From an uncultured Treponema sp. (GTDB taxonomy: Bacteria > Spirochaetota > Spirochaetia > Treponematales > Treponemataceae): 64,000 bases of DNA. The DNA lies in the NCBI GenBank assembly GCA_934718065.1, contig CAKUZR010000007.1, positions 42,810 to 106,809 of the forward strand, read 5' to 3'. Each line of letters begins with the position of its first letter. The stretch's first letter is position 1. The position numbers and the translations under genes were made by a program. Under the pieces are notes generated by a model that did not search any database, was not told the DNA's origin, and worked only from the letters and a program-made list of their open reading frames with translations. Shown piece by piece: positions 16,709-25,838 of this stretch.

Positions 16709-17884
16709 ATGGTTACGTATCTTGCAAAAATCGGCGAGCTTATGCTGAAAGGCTCGAATCTGAAAACTTTTGAAAAACTGCTTTACTCAAACACAAAAAC
16801 TTATCTGAAAGGCTTGAATCTTAACGTTCAGTGCCATGCGGGCCGGCTTTACATTGACTGCGAGGAAAAAGATTCCGCCGCAGTTGAGGAAACGTTGAGC
16901 CATCTTCTGGGAATTACCGGCTGGGCGCGCACACTCACCTGCGAAAACGACATAAATGAAATAAAAAAATGCGTCCGAAAAATTGCGGAAACTGAAAAAG
17001 AGCTGAATCCGCGGATAAAAACATTCAAAATTGAAGCGCGCCGCGGAGACAAGCGGTTTCCGATGAATTCTTTTGAAATAAACTGCGAATGCGGAGCGGC
17101 CGTCTGCGACGATGATTTTCTTGAAGTTGACGTTCATAATCCTGACATAAGAATTTACGTTGAAGTGCGGGAGCGGACTTTTATCTACAGCGATTCTAAA
17201 AAAGGAAACCGCGGGCTTCCGGCAGGCTGCAGCGGCCTTGGACTTCTTCTGCTTTCCGGCGGAATTGACTCTCCTGTTGCCGGCTACCGAATGATGCGCC
17301 GCGGAATGAAAATCGAATGTGTTTATTTTCATTCGTATCCGTACACTTCAATTGAAGCGCAGAAAAAAGTTGAGGAGCTTGCCGCAAAACTTTCAGAATT
17401 CGGGCTGAAAACATATCTGAACATAATACCTTTCACGGATGTACAGATGAAAATAAAGCAGAAAGCGCCGGAAGAATGGTCAACGCTTATGCTCCGTGTC
17501 TGCATGATGAAAGTCGCAAATATGCTTGCAAAACGAATCGAAGCGGACTGCATTGTAACCGGCGAAAGCCTTGGCCAGGTTGCGAGCCAGACAATCGAAA
17601 ATATGAATATAACAGAGCATTTCGCTGACTTTCCGCTGCTGCGCCCGCTTGTCGGACTTGACAAGGAAGAAATAATGCAGACCGCGGAATTTATCGGGAC
17701 ATACAACACTTCAATTCTGCCTTACGAGGACTGCTGCGTGCTTTTCAGCCCGAAACATCCGGTTTTAAGGGGAAGAATTGAAGATGCGGAACGAATTTTC
17801 AAGGAGCTTGAAGCCGACGAGCTTATCAAGGAATCCTATGAAAAACGTGAAATCAAACGTTTCGAACTGGGGAAAGAAATTTAG
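16709..17884 (+). CDS. thiI: tRNA 4-thiouridine synthase ThiI (no rhodanese domain)
   Basis: Uses ATP to adenylate and thiolate U8 of tRNA and in many bacteria also supplies sulfur for thiazole. The 391-residue protein has an N-terminal ferredoxin-like/THUMP region (about 1-165) followed by the PP-loop ATPase domain, with the signature LLLSGGIDSPVAGYRMMRRG near residue 182 and GESLGQVASQT near residue 285. The C-terminal rhodanese domain with its catalytic Cys, found in E. coli ThiI (482 residues), is absent, as in many Gram-positive and archaeal ThiI proteins. Its last 32 bases overlap the convergent glycosyltransferase gene. Confidence 0.93.
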   Translation: MVTYLAKIGELMLKGSNLKTFEKLLYSNTKTYLKGLNLNVQCHAGRLYIDCEEKDSAAVEETLSHLLGITGWARTLTCENDINEIKKCVRKIAETEKELNPRIKTFKIEARRGDKRFPMNSFEINCECGAAVCDDDFLEVDVHNPDIRIYVEVRERTFIYSDSKKGNRGLPAGCSGLGLLLLSGGIDSPVAGYRMMRRGMKIECVYFHSYPYTSIEAQKKVEELAAKLSEFGLKTYLNIIPFTDVQMKIKQKAPEEWSTLMLRVCMMKVANMLAKRIEADCIVTGESLGQVASQTIENMNITEHFADFPLLRPLVGLDKEEIMQTAEFIGTYNTSILPYEDCCVLFSPKHPVLRGRIEDAERIFKELEADELIKESYEKREIKRFELGKEI

Positions 17885-18998
17885 CCGCGACTTTTGACGC
17901 ATCAGTATCAATTCTGATGCTGTCAAAATTCTTTTTCATGTCTGAAGAAAAATTTTCATCATTCATAAGGTCGTTTATTTTTCGATAAATTTTTCTTGCA
18001 TTCTGAATGAAAAATCCGACATTGTTTCTTACCGCAAAATGCATGTTTCCAAGTTCCTGGTTATGAATATACCGGCTGATTATAACTGGCTTTCTGAATG
18101 AAAGAACTTCCATCAAAGTTGCAGGTCCAGCCTTGATTACCGCGCAGTCACAGATTTTCACAAGCTCGTCGAAATAGTCAACAAACCCGAATACATGCAG
18201 ATCCAGCTTTGGATGGGCAATCCGCAGAAGAGTCATATTTCTTTTTTTCACAATGTCCCGCCCGCAGATAATTGCAGTGGCAAAATTCGCCTTGTGAAGA
18301 ATGCACTGGTTTACAATTTCTGTTGCGCCAGGAAGTCCTTCTCCGCCGCCAACAAGAAGAAGAACTTTTTTTTCAGGGTCGAAACCGTGCTTTATTTTCA
18401 GCATCCGGATTTCTTCCGGATTTTCCACGTGGTTTCTGAATTTTTCATTCATAAGGAACGGAATCACCGTGATGTTTTCAGGAGGAACTCCACATTCTTT
18501 TATTCCAATCTGCCGGGCTTCCTCTGAATAAACCATATAGTTAAGATTTTTTTCATAGAACCAGCAGTGCGGAACGGTGAAAGGATCTGTAACTACAACC
18601 GTGAAATTTATGTTCCAAGGAATATTTTTTATAACATCCTTTACAAAAGGCGTAACCCCAAAGTGAAAGCAGACTATGTCGGTCGGATGCTCCTTCAAAA
18701 TCATTTTTCTAAGATGATGCCGCGCTTCCGGTCCGATTATATAGTTCAAAAGACTCTGGAGCCATCTGCGCTGGCCAAGGTCGTAAACCAAAGGAAAAAG
18801 CCCGTGGATAAAATTCAGAGAGTAATTGTATCCTTTTTCAAAAATAAGATGACCAAGTCCATGGCGGCTGTAGCCAATCTCCATTTTGATTTCAACATCC
18901 GGATCAATCTTCTTCATTGAGTTTGCAAGAACTTTTGCGGCGGATTTATGTCCTGCGCCAGTATTTAAATATAGAAATAAGAATTTCCTGTTTGCCAT
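17853..18998 (-). CDS. Glycosyltransferase, MGDG-synthase/MurG-like (family 28 type)
   Basis: A 381-residue GT-B glycosyltransferase resembling monogalactosyl-/glucosyl-diacylglycerol synthases. The N-terminal domain opens with LYLNTGAGHKSAAKVLANS, the typical sugar/lipid-acceptor motif of this group. The C-terminal nucleotide-sugar domain shows LLLVGGGEGLPGA, FGFVDYFDELVKICDCAVIKAGPATLMEVL and PVIISRYI. It probably adds a hexose to a membrane lipid at the inner face of the cytoplasmic membrane. Acceptor and donor cannot be read. Its ATG overlaps the stop of the upstream outer-membrane protein (TAATG), so they are coupled. It overlaps thiI by 32 bases on the opposite strand. Confidence 0.85.
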   Translation of the reverse strand: MANRKFLFLYLNTGAGHKSAAKVLANSMKKIDPDVEIKMEIGYSRHGLGHLIFEKGYNYSLNFIHGLFPLVYDLGQRRWLQSLLNYIIGPEARHHLRKMILKEHPTDIVCFHFGVTPFVKDVIKNIPWNINFTVVVTDPFTVPHCWFYEKNLNYMVYSEEARQIGIKECGVPPENITVIPFLMNEKFRNHVENPEEIRMLKIKHGFDPEKKVLLLVGGGEGLPGATEIVNQCILHKANFATAIICGRDIVKKRNMTLLRIAHPKLDLHVFGFVDYFDELVKICDCAVIKAGPATLMEVLSFRKPVIISRYIHNQELGNMHFAVRNNVGFFIQNARKIYRKINDLMNDENFSSDMKKNFDSIRIDTDASKVAAKFLSPVRNV

Positions 18999-20740
18999 TA
19001 AAAAATAATTTTAACTCCTGCCCTGAAATAATGATTATAAGAATTGTGAAGATGCGCTTTCCACTGGTCGTGCGCGCTGTCAACTATTGCCTGGGAAGCC
19101 TGTTTTTCTTCTTCAGTAGAATATTTCAAATTTGTGTAATTTCCAGTGTAAATTCCATCGTCAACGCCGTCGTTTCTTATGAATTCAAATGTGTAGCCTG
19201 CAAAAATTGAAACTGTCGATTTTGAGCCGAAAGTATATTCTATGTCAATTCCAGCCTGCATTGTGTACATCAGGTTGTCCTGCAGAAGAAATCCCGTCTG
19301 GTCTTTTGCGGAATCAAGGTTCTGAGTGTTCTGCGACAAGCTTGTGTTTGTGGCCGCTGTTCCGTCAAGCTTGGCAATATCTTCAAGATCCCAGTCTTCA
19401 TACTGGTTTCCGTGCCGGGAATATGCGGACGTTGTGGAAATCTTCAAATTTTTCACTGGATTGAAATTCAATGTCATGGAAATTCTGTCGGAATTCGGAA
19501 GCAAGTCCGTTCCAATCGGATAGCCGAAATTTGAATAAGTTCGGTAATTGTATTTGTCATCAATTGTATCGTAAGCAGTGAATGTATACGGCGTAACCAG
19601 CGTGTAGTCAACTGAAATCAGGCTCGCGATTGAATCAAGCGGAGTGTACGTGAAACCCGTCTTAAAAGCAGCCCGGATTGCAGCGTCGTTCCACTTAAAC
19701 TTCAAGAAGTTTTTAGCCTGCAAGTCGTTCAGAAGGAATTCTGTATTCCACGAAAAGCACGGAACCGGCTTCACTTCAATTTTTGTTCCGCCGTAAAGCA
19801 TTTCGCTGTTTCCGTCCGCGAGCGCAACAATTACCCATGGAACCGGCGTTAAAAATGAAGGATTGAAATTTTTGCCGAACACTGCGCCTTCAAAATAAGC
19901 AATGTTCAGTTTTCCGTTCAGCAAAGGAACGTTGAGCGAGTGAAAGGCAAAAAATTTGTCGAAGGAAAAATCATTTTCAAGATTTTTGTATTTGCCCGAA
20001 GCTCCGGTCAAGCCGAAAACCTGCGAATACTGAAAGAATTTGCCTTCATAGTTAAAAGTTCCGTTAAGTAATTTTGCCGAATTCGCGGAAAGAATCAGGT
20101 CGTCCGCCGGAAAAAGCCCGTATGCCAAAGAGCTGTATCCAAATGTGCCGTATAATTCCGTGCCGCCAACAGAAACATTTCCTGCCAAATCCATAAGAAT
20201 GTCAACGTCGCCCGCGTTGAACCGGAAAGGCTCAATCACCGACAGGCTTGAATCAGACATATAGCGCGGAAGAACTTCAGCGGAATCCACAAAAGAGCTG
20301 AGCCCGCGCGCCTCCGCAAAAAATCCGGCGCCAAAAAAACTTCCCGCAGAAAAATCCGAGGCAAACGAAACCGAGCCGGCCGCCTGGTTCAAGTTGCTGA
20401 AACGCTCCGCATTTTCATTTTCCGTGTCTTCAAGCGAATAAATTTTTCCAAAATATTTTCCGGAAGAAGAAATTCGCCAGTTTTTTCCAAAAAATTTTTC
20501 ATAATGACGCGCTGCCCGCCTCTGCTCATCAGGCTCGCCGTCCTGAATAACTTTTTCGAGCATATTTTTTACAATGTTCACGGGATACGGCTTAAGCTGC
20601 GGAAGACGTTCAACGTAGCCTTTCTGGTACCAGCCGACCGCATCTGAATAAAATTCATCCTTAGGATCAACGCTCACCTGCGCAAAAACAGCCGCCGCAA
20701 AAAGAGAAAGAATTGAAAAAACAAAAACACTTTTTTTCAT
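18998..20740 (-). CDS. Putative outer-membrane beta-barrel protein
   Basis: A 580-residue protein with a signal peptide (MKKSVFVFSILSLFAAAVFA) cut near residue 20. A helical segment of about 70 residues follows (DPKDEFYSDAVGWYQKGYVERLP...), reminiscent of the periplasmic start of Wzi-like capsule proteins. The remainder is rich in alternating aromatic/polar strands and ends in RAGVKIIF, with the C-terminal Phe typical of outer-membrane barrels. ATG at 20740 is preferred over an in-frame TTG at 20752 because it begins the signal peptide. It is translationally coupled to the glycosyltransferase, which suggests a joint role in surface glycoconjugates. That role is inference. Confidence 0.75.
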   Translation of the reverse strand: MKKSVFVFSILSLFAAAVFAQVSVDPKDEFYSDAVGWYQKGYVERLPQLKPYPVNIVKNMLEKVIQDGEPDEQRRAARHYEKFFGKNWRISSSGKYFGKIYSLEDTENENAERFSNLNQAAGSVSFASDFSAGSFFGAGFFAEARGLSSFVDSAEVLPRYMSDSSLSVIEPFRFNAGDVDILMDLAGNVSVGGTELYGTFGYSSLAYGLFPADDLILSANSAKLLNGTFNYEGKFFQYSQVFGLTGASGKYKNLENDFSFDKFFAFHSLNVPLLNGKLNIAYFEGAVFGKNFNPSFLTPVPWVIVALADGNSEMLYGGTKIEVKPVPCFSWNTEFLLNDLQAKNFLKFKWNDAAIRAAFKTGFTYTPLDSIASLISVDYTLVTPYTFTAYDTIDDKYNYRTYSNFGYPIGTDLLPNSDRISMTLNFNPVKNLKISTTSAYSRHGNQYEDWDLEDIAKLDGTAATNTSLSQNTQNLDSAKDQTGFLLQDNLMYTMQAGIDIEYTFGSKSTVSIFAGYTFEFIRNDGVDDGIYTGNYTNLKYSTEEEKQASQAIVDSAHDQWKAHLHNSYNHYFRAGVKIIF

Positions 20741-20861
20741 CAGAAATCCCAAATAATTTTATTAAAACTCTCAAAACTGATTTTTGAAAATTCAATTTAT
20801 TTTCTTATTTTACTTATTTATTGAATGATTTACAAGTTACGTGATAAAATACAAAATATTT

Positions 20862-21689
20862 ATGAAAGCTCAGGAAAAAAATTTAATTTTTAATCTTTTG
20901 AAAACTGCCAGCGACAATTTTTACGGCTACAAATCCCCGGATTTTGCTGAAAAACCCGATTTTTCAGATGACAAAATGCCTGAACCGGATGAAAAAAAAT
21001 CTTTAAGCGCCGGGGAAAAAATTTCTTCTGAAAATCAAATTTCTCCAGAAGCGAAGCCGGAAGAAACGCCTAAAACTGAAACCGCAAGCCGGAGCGGAAT
21101 CACAATAGAATCTTTGAACAAAAAAATTCTTGAATGTTCAAAGTGCCGGCTGAGCCAGAAAAGAACGCACATCGTTCCTGGTCAGGGCGTTGAAAAACCC
21201 GAAGTTCTTGTGATTGGCGAAGCTCCAGGCGAAGAAGAGGACAAGCAGGGACTTCCGTTTGTCGGGCCTGCCGGGAAACTTCTTGACAAAATGCTGAACG
21301 CAATCCAGCTTGACCGGTTTGCAAACTGCTACATCGCGAACACAGTCAAATGCCGCCCGCCGTACAACCGCGATCCGCAGAAAGATGAGGCGGAAACCTG
21401 CCGGGCTTTTCTTGATGCGCAGATTGCCGTTCTGAAACCAAAAATGATTCTTGCGCTTGGAAAAGTCGCCGTGCGCAATCTTCTGAAAATCGAAGGAGAA
21501 TTTTCACTGAACCGTTTCCGCGGAACAATTTATGAATACAACAAAATTCCTCTGGTTGTAACTTATCATCCGAGCGCGCTTCTGCGGAACATTGAATTCA
21601 AGAAGCCCGCCTGGGAAGACTTGAAATTTTTCAAGGCGAAGCTGCTGACTCTTTCCCCGGAATACGCAAAGGATTTTCAGCCTAAATGA
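20862..21689 (+). CDS. udg: Uracil-DNA glycosylase, family 4 (Fe-S)
   Basis: Removes uracil from DNA. The catalytic part (about residues 82-275) has motif [21 protein letters not shown] and motif [11 protein letters not shown]. Four cysteines suit a [4Fe-4S] cluster: CSKC upstream of motif A, then C in VKCRPP and C in AETCRAF. The first 80 residues are a charged, probably disordered extension seen in spirochaetal and other members. The start is uncertain: ATG at 20862 is used, and an in-frame GTG at 20841 would add 7 residues; neither has a good ribosome-binding site. It overlaps priA by ATGA, giving a DNA-repair/replication-restart pair. Confidence 0.9.
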   Translation: MKAQEKNLIFNLLKTASDNFYGYKSPDFAEKPDFSDDKMPEPDEKKSLSAGEKISSENQISPEAKPEETPKTETASRSGITIESLNKKILECSKCRLSQKRTHIVPGQGVEKPEVLVIGEAPGEEEDKQGLPFVGPAGKLLDKMLNAIQLDRFANCYIANTVKCRPPYNRDPQKDEAETCRAFLDAQIAVLKPKMILALGKVAVRNLLKIEGEFSLNRFRGTIYEYNKIPLVVTYHPSALLRNIEFKKPAWEDLKFFKAKLLTLSPEYAKDFQPK

Positions 21690-23689
21690 AATACCTTCAG
21701 ATTGTCCTAAACATTCCGCTGAACCAAACTTTCACTTATTCCTGGACCCCGGATGAAAAAACTATTCCTGAAAACGAGCCTGAAACAGGAAAAAGAGCTG
21801 AAGTACGGTTCGGAAACCGGAAAATGACAGGTTTTATTGTTTCAGTTAGCAGCGAAATTCCAAGGGAATGCCCGGTTTCCGCTGAAAAAATCCGCTCAGT
21901 CTCAAGAATTTTAGACAAAGAGCCTTTGTTCACGCCGGAAATTTACGAATTCGCCGTCTGGCTTTCAAAATATTACATCTGCTCAATCGGCGAGGCAGTT
22001 TTTTCAATAATTCCTTCAAGGGCAAAAAGAGAGACAAGCTGCCCGGGATTTTCTTTCGAGGACGACATAACGGCAAAAACAACAAACCAGCTGAGCGAGG
22101 AGCAAATCCGGGCGGTAGATTCCGTCATAAAGGCCGGTGAAAAAGGAAACGTTTCCTACCATTATCTTTACGGCCCTACAGGAACTGGAAAAACAGAAGT
22201 ATTCCTTCAATGCGCGGAATGGTTTTTAAATAAAGGGAAAGGAGTTATTTATCTTGTGCCGGAAATCGGGCTCACTCCACAAGTTGTAAAAGCTGTAACA
22301 GCAAGATTTGGAAACACAGCGGCCGTGCTTCATTCAGGGCTAACTCCAAGCCAGAAACTAAGCGAATGGCGAAGAATCATGCACAAGGAAGCAAGAATTG
22401 TTGTGGGCGCAAGAAGCGCGGTTTTTGCGCCAGTGCCTGACCTTGGGCTGATAATTATTGACGAGGAGCACGACGGCTCGTACAAATCCGGGGAAACTCC
22501 GCGCTACCACGCAAGACAGGCGGCGATGCACCGATGCAGTGCGCTGGGGATTCCTCTTCTGATGGGAAGCGCCACGCCGAGCGTTGAAGCATGGCAGCTG
22601 ATGAAAACAGGGCGGCTCGTGCAGCACAAGCTTACAAAAAGACTTGCGGGCGGCGCAATGCCGGAAATCCATACAATCGACCTTTCAAAAACTGAAAATT
22701 CCGGCTGCATAAGCGACGAGCTGGCTGAAGAAATAAGAAAAACTGTGGAAAACAAAAAGCAGGCCATACTGTTTTTAAACCGCCGCGGATTCACGCATTT
22801 TTTCAGGTGCAATTCATGCGGATATGAAATAAAATGCAAAAACTGCTCAGTTCCAATGACCTACCACAAATCTGAAAACAGGCTGAAATGCCATTACTGC
22901 GGATGGTCGGTCCAGCCGCCAAGCTCCTGCCCTAAATGCTCAAGCCTTGATGTTGGCTACAGCGGATTCGGCACAGAATACATAGAAACTGAAACCAGGG
23001 CGAAATTTCCAAACGCGAAAATTCTAAGACTCGACACAGATTCCCTTACAAAAAAAGGCGAGCTTCAGGAGAAACTTGACTCCTTCAGAAAAGGCGACTA
23101 CGACATTCTTCTTGGAACCCAGATGGTTGCAAAAGGCCTGAATTTTCCGAACCTCCAGCTTGTAGGCGTTGTTCTTGCGGACACAGGGCTTCACATGCCG
23201 GATTTCAGGGCGAGCGAGCGAACTTTCAGCCTGATAACGCAAGTTGCCGGGCGCGCCGGAAGATATTTTCCAGACGGAAAAGTTTTTGTGCAGACTTACA
23301 ATCCTTACAAAGAGCCAATAAAATACGCCTGCTCAGGTGAAATCGAGGCGTTCTACAACTACGAGCTGGAAACCCGGAAAATTCTTGGTTTTCCGCCGTT
23401 CAGCAGGCTGGCCAGACTTGTTTTCAGAAGCGCGAAGCAGACTCTTGCGGAAAAATTCGCAGGCGATTCTGTTGAAATTCTGAAAAAATTCTGCGGCAAA
23501 AACACGGACATAATCGGACCGGCCGAATGCCCGATTTTAAAAATCAGCCAGAATTTCAGGTACCAGGTTATTCTCCGCGGCCTTGACATCCGGGCAATGC
23601 AGCTAGCAATTTCAAACCTGATGTACAATTATTCACATCCGGCTTCAGTCTACATTGAATTTGACATCGATCCAGTTTCGCTTCTTTAA
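21686..23689 (+). CDS. priA: Primosomal protein N' (replication restart helicase PriA)
   Basis: A 667-residue DNA helicase that reloads the replisome at stalled forks. Order of domains: N-terminal 3'-DNA-binding domain (about 1-110), winged helix, helicase lobe 1 with Walker A YGPTGTGKTEVF and Walker B IIDEEHDGSYKSG, a zinc-binding insertion with paired Cys motifs (CNSCGYEIKCKNC, CHYCGW, CPKC), lobe 2 with LLGTQMVAKGLNFPNLQLV and the QVAGRAGR motif, then the C-terminal domain. All expected motifs are intact. It is coupled to udg by an ATGA overlap. It converges on truA about 57 bases later. Confidence 0.95.
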   Translation: MKYLQIVLNIPLNQTFTYSWTPDEKTIPENEPETGKRAEVRFGNRKMTGFIVSVSSEIPRECPVSAEKIRSVSRILDKEPLFTPEIYEFAVWLSKYYICSIGEAVFSIIPSRAKRETSCPGFSFEDDITAKTTNQLSEEQIRAVDSVIKAGEKGNVSYHYLYGPTGTGKTEVFLQCAEWFLNKGKGVIYLVPEIGLTPQVVKAVTARFGNTAAVLHSGLTPSQKLSEWRRIMHKEARIVVGARSAVFAPVPDLGLIIIDEEHDGSYKSGETPRYHARQAAMHRCSALGIPLLMGSATPSVEAWQLMKTGRLVQHKLTKRLAGGAMPEIHTIDLSKTENSGCISDELAEEIRKTVENKKQAILFLNRRGFTHFFRCNSCGYEIKCKNCSVPMTYHKSENRLKCHYCGWSVQPPSSCPKCSSLDVGYSGFGTEYIETETRAKFPNAKILRLDTDSLTKKGELQEKLDSFRKGDYDILLGTQMVAKGLNFPNLQLVGVVLADTGLHMPDFRASERTFSLITQVAGRAGRYFPDGKVFVQTYNPYKEPIKYACSGEIEAFYNYELETRKILGFPPFSRLARLVFRSAKQTLAEKFAGDSVEILKKFCGKNTDIIGPAECPILKISQNFRYQVILRGLDIRAMQLAISNLMYNYSHPASVYIEFDIDPVSLL

Positions 23690-23746
23690 AAAATGAAAAA
23701 AATGGGCAAACTTCACCGCAAATAAAAATGCACCGCTCCGCACAAA

Positions 23747-24538
23747 TCAGGCGTGCCTGCGGATTCCGTCAAATTTTATGTCGTAAAGAAAAAGTCCTTT
23801 CGCCGGCGCAGTTGCTCCAGCTTTTGAACGGTCTTTTGATTCCAGAATTTTTCTGAAAGAATCTTCTGGAGCGTCCGCCTTGTCAAGATTCACAAGAGTT
23901 CCTGTGATTGTCCGGACCATTTTCCACAGAAATGCATTCGCCTCAATTTCAAAGACAACAAGTTTTCCGCCGTCAGGAAACGAATTCTGCGTAAAAAATC
24001 TTGCGACTTCCAAATACCTGAACGTTGAAAGGCTTTTGTCCCCGCTGGCCGCAAAGGAAGCGCAGTCAATTTCCCCGGAAAGACATTCGCAGTATCTGTT
24101 CAGGCGCTCAATGTTCGGCTCGTAATTCACAAACCATGAAAAGCGGTTGTTGTTCGCAAGAATATTTCCCGGCGTTAAAAAATATCTGTAAATCCGGCTG
24201 GTTGCGCTCAGCCTTGCGTTGAAATTTTCAGGAACTTCACACGAAGCTGTAATTCTTATATCCTGGGGCAAAAATGCGTTCAAAGCGCAAATATATTTTT
24301 CAGCAGGAATTGAATCAATCGGAGAAAAGAAATTCGCTTTCTGGGCAACCGCATGAACTCCGCTGTCTGTGCGCCCAGAGCCGTAAAGCACAACCGGCGT
24401 CTTGTGAAGCTTTTCAAGGGCATTTTCAACTTCCCCCTGGACGGTTCGGAAAACATTTTTTTTCTCCGCGGAATCCTGCCGCTGCCATCCGCAAAAATCT
24501 GTTCCATCGTATGAAATTGTAAGAAGAATATTACGCAC
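23747..24538 (-). CDS. truA: tRNA pseudouridine(38-40) synthase TruA
   Basis: Isomerises uridines 38-40 in the anticodon arm of many tRNAs. The 263-residue protein shows the N-terminal SYDGTDFCGWQRQ and the catalytic-Asp motif GSGRTDSGVHA (Asp at about residue 58). The C-terminal FEIEANAFLWKMVRTITGTLV is typical of the family. The GTG start at 24538 has AGGA 7 bases upstream. It is last in the long minus-strand run from dxs and is separated from the DUF2225 gene by 14 bases. Confidence 0.95.
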   Translation of the reverse strand: MRNILLTISYDGTDFCGWQRQDSAEKKNVFRTVQGEVENALEKLHKTPVVLYGSGRTDSGVHAVAQKANFFSPIDSIPAEKYICALNAFLPQDIRITASCEVPENFNARLSATSRIYRYFLTPGNILANNNRFSWFVNYEPNIERLNRYCECLSGEIDCASFAASGDKSLSTFRYLEVARFFTQNSFPDGGKLVVFEIEANAFLWKMVRTITGTLVNLDKADAPEDSFRKILESKDRSKAGATAPAKGLFLYDIKFDGIRRHA

Positions 24539-24552
24539 GCTTTTTTCCTGGA

Positions 24553-25440
24553 TTAAAGTTCATCATCGTTCAGTTCTTTTGTAAGCTGGTCATAAAGATT
24601 TCTGGCCTTTTCAAGAAGCGGTCCCGGCTTGTTTTTTGAAGATTTTCCAAGCCCGAAAATTCTTGCAATCGCCGTTTTTGACTCCGCAAGTTTTTTCAGC
24701 CGCAGCTGGATGTCTTCCTGCTGGCCGTATTTGTACTCAAGAAGCCCGCAAAGATAAATAACGCCATCCCATCCGTAGTTTTTATCCATATCCGGACCGA
24801 AATTATTCAAAGTCGAGCTTTTTTCAGTTCTTGAAGTTTCACAGACAATCGCCTGCTGATAAAAAAACAACGCTTTCCTGTACATCACATCGGAAATATA
24901 CTTGAAATTGTGTCCCGGAACCGCTGAATCAAGCTCGCGCGTAAGCCAGGCCATTCTTAATGAAAGAAACGCGCTTTTCATCGTGGGAAGGCTTTCCGGA
25001 AGCATTTTGCTGTACGTAAGAAGCGCAAGATAATACATCGCGCATCCGTCGTAAAGGGTACGCTCTTTTTTCAAGTTGAAGTGAGGAAAAATCGTCTCGC
25101 ATTTTTCGCGGCGTTCCTCGCGGGAATCAAAAAGCGCATCCGCAGTGCCTTTATCTCGCAGCTCCTTGAAATCGCTCCAAATCAACGCAGTGTAGCAGTT
25201 CGGACACGCGCCGATTTCGTAAATCAACGGATAAATGCGTCCGAATTTTGCAGAAGGCTCAAAAGTTCTGTGCAAGTCATCAGAAAGTTTTCCTGCAATC
25301 ATACGTCCGTTTCCGCTGAGCATAACCTCTCGTTCAAAAGTTTTTTTGCAGACAGGACAAGCGCATTTTTCCTTTGACCAGTATGAAATCGCGGGTTTCT
25401 TTTTTTCGCCGGCAGCAACTGATTTTTTTACGACAGACAC
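24553..25440 (-). CDS. DUF2225-family protein
   Basis: A 295-residue cytoplasmic protein. The N-terminal zinc-ribbon-like pair CPVCKKTF (near residue 33) and a second pair in IGACPNCYTALIW (near residue 77) bracket a short domain. A mostly helical, TPR-like remainder follows. This layout fits DUF2225, a family common in spirochaetes and firmicutes with no established function. Its start abuts the acpS stop (shared base at 25440), and it lies in the dxs-folP-cdaA-cdaR-acpS-truA run. Nothing in the sequence reveals a catalytic role. Confidence 0.75.
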   Translation of the reverse strand: MSVVKKSVAAGEKKKPAISYWSKEKCACPVCKKTFEREVMLSGNGRMIAGKLSDDLHRTFEPSAKFGRIYPLIYEIGACPNCYTALIWSDFKELRDKGTADALFDSREERREKCETIFPHFNLKKERTLYDGCAMYYLALLTYSKMLPESLPTMKSAFLSLRMAWLTRELDSAVPGHNFKYISDVMYRKALFFYQQAIVCETSRTEKSSTLNNFGPDMDKNYGWDGVIYLCGLLEYKYGQQEDIQLRLKKLAESKTAIARIFGLGKSSKNKPGPLLEKARNLYDQLTKELNDDEL

Positions 25441-25838
25441 TAGTTCAGCTCCTCAATTTCTTCCTGAAATTTTTCTATTATCAAATATGCAAGCGCATAT
25501 TCCTTTTCATGAGTCAATGATAAATGAATTTTTGCATTTCCGCACTTTTTTTTCAACAATTCAGCGGCTTCATCCTGCAAAAAAAGCTCAGGTTTTCCAA
25601 ATTCATCGTTTTTTACAAAAACATCCTGAAGCTTGAATCCGCTGAGCCCGATTCCAAGCGCTTTTCCAAAAGCTTCTTTCGCGGCAAAACGCGCCGCATA
25701 ATGTTCCGCCGACGCCTGAACCGAGGACGAAGAATTCATTTCAGCAGGATTAAAAAAGCGTTGAACCATATTTCCGTCCTGAAGCCATTTTTTTATGCGG
25801 TCAACTTTTACAATGTCAATTCCGATTCCGTATATCAT
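25440..25838 (-). CDS. acpS: Holo-[acyl-carrier-protein] synthase AcpS
   Basis: Transfers the 4'-phosphopantetheine arm from CoA to a serine of acyl carrier protein, activating fatty-acid synthesis. The 132-residue protein has the usual length. The Mg-binding Asp lies in GIGIDIVKVDRI (residues 4-15) and the partner Glu in RFAAKEAFGKALG near residue 55. HLSLTHEKEYALAY follows. It begins at the stop of cdaR (shared base at 25838) and is immediately followed by DUF2225, so it is firmly embedded in the operon. Confidence 0.93.
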   Translation of the reverse strand: MIYGIGIDIVKVDRIKKWLQDGNMVQRFFNPAEMNSSSSVQASAEHYAARFAAKEAFGKALGIGLSGFKLQDVFVKNDEFGKPELFLQDEAAELLKKKCGNAKIHLSLTHEKEYALAYLIIEKFQEEIEELN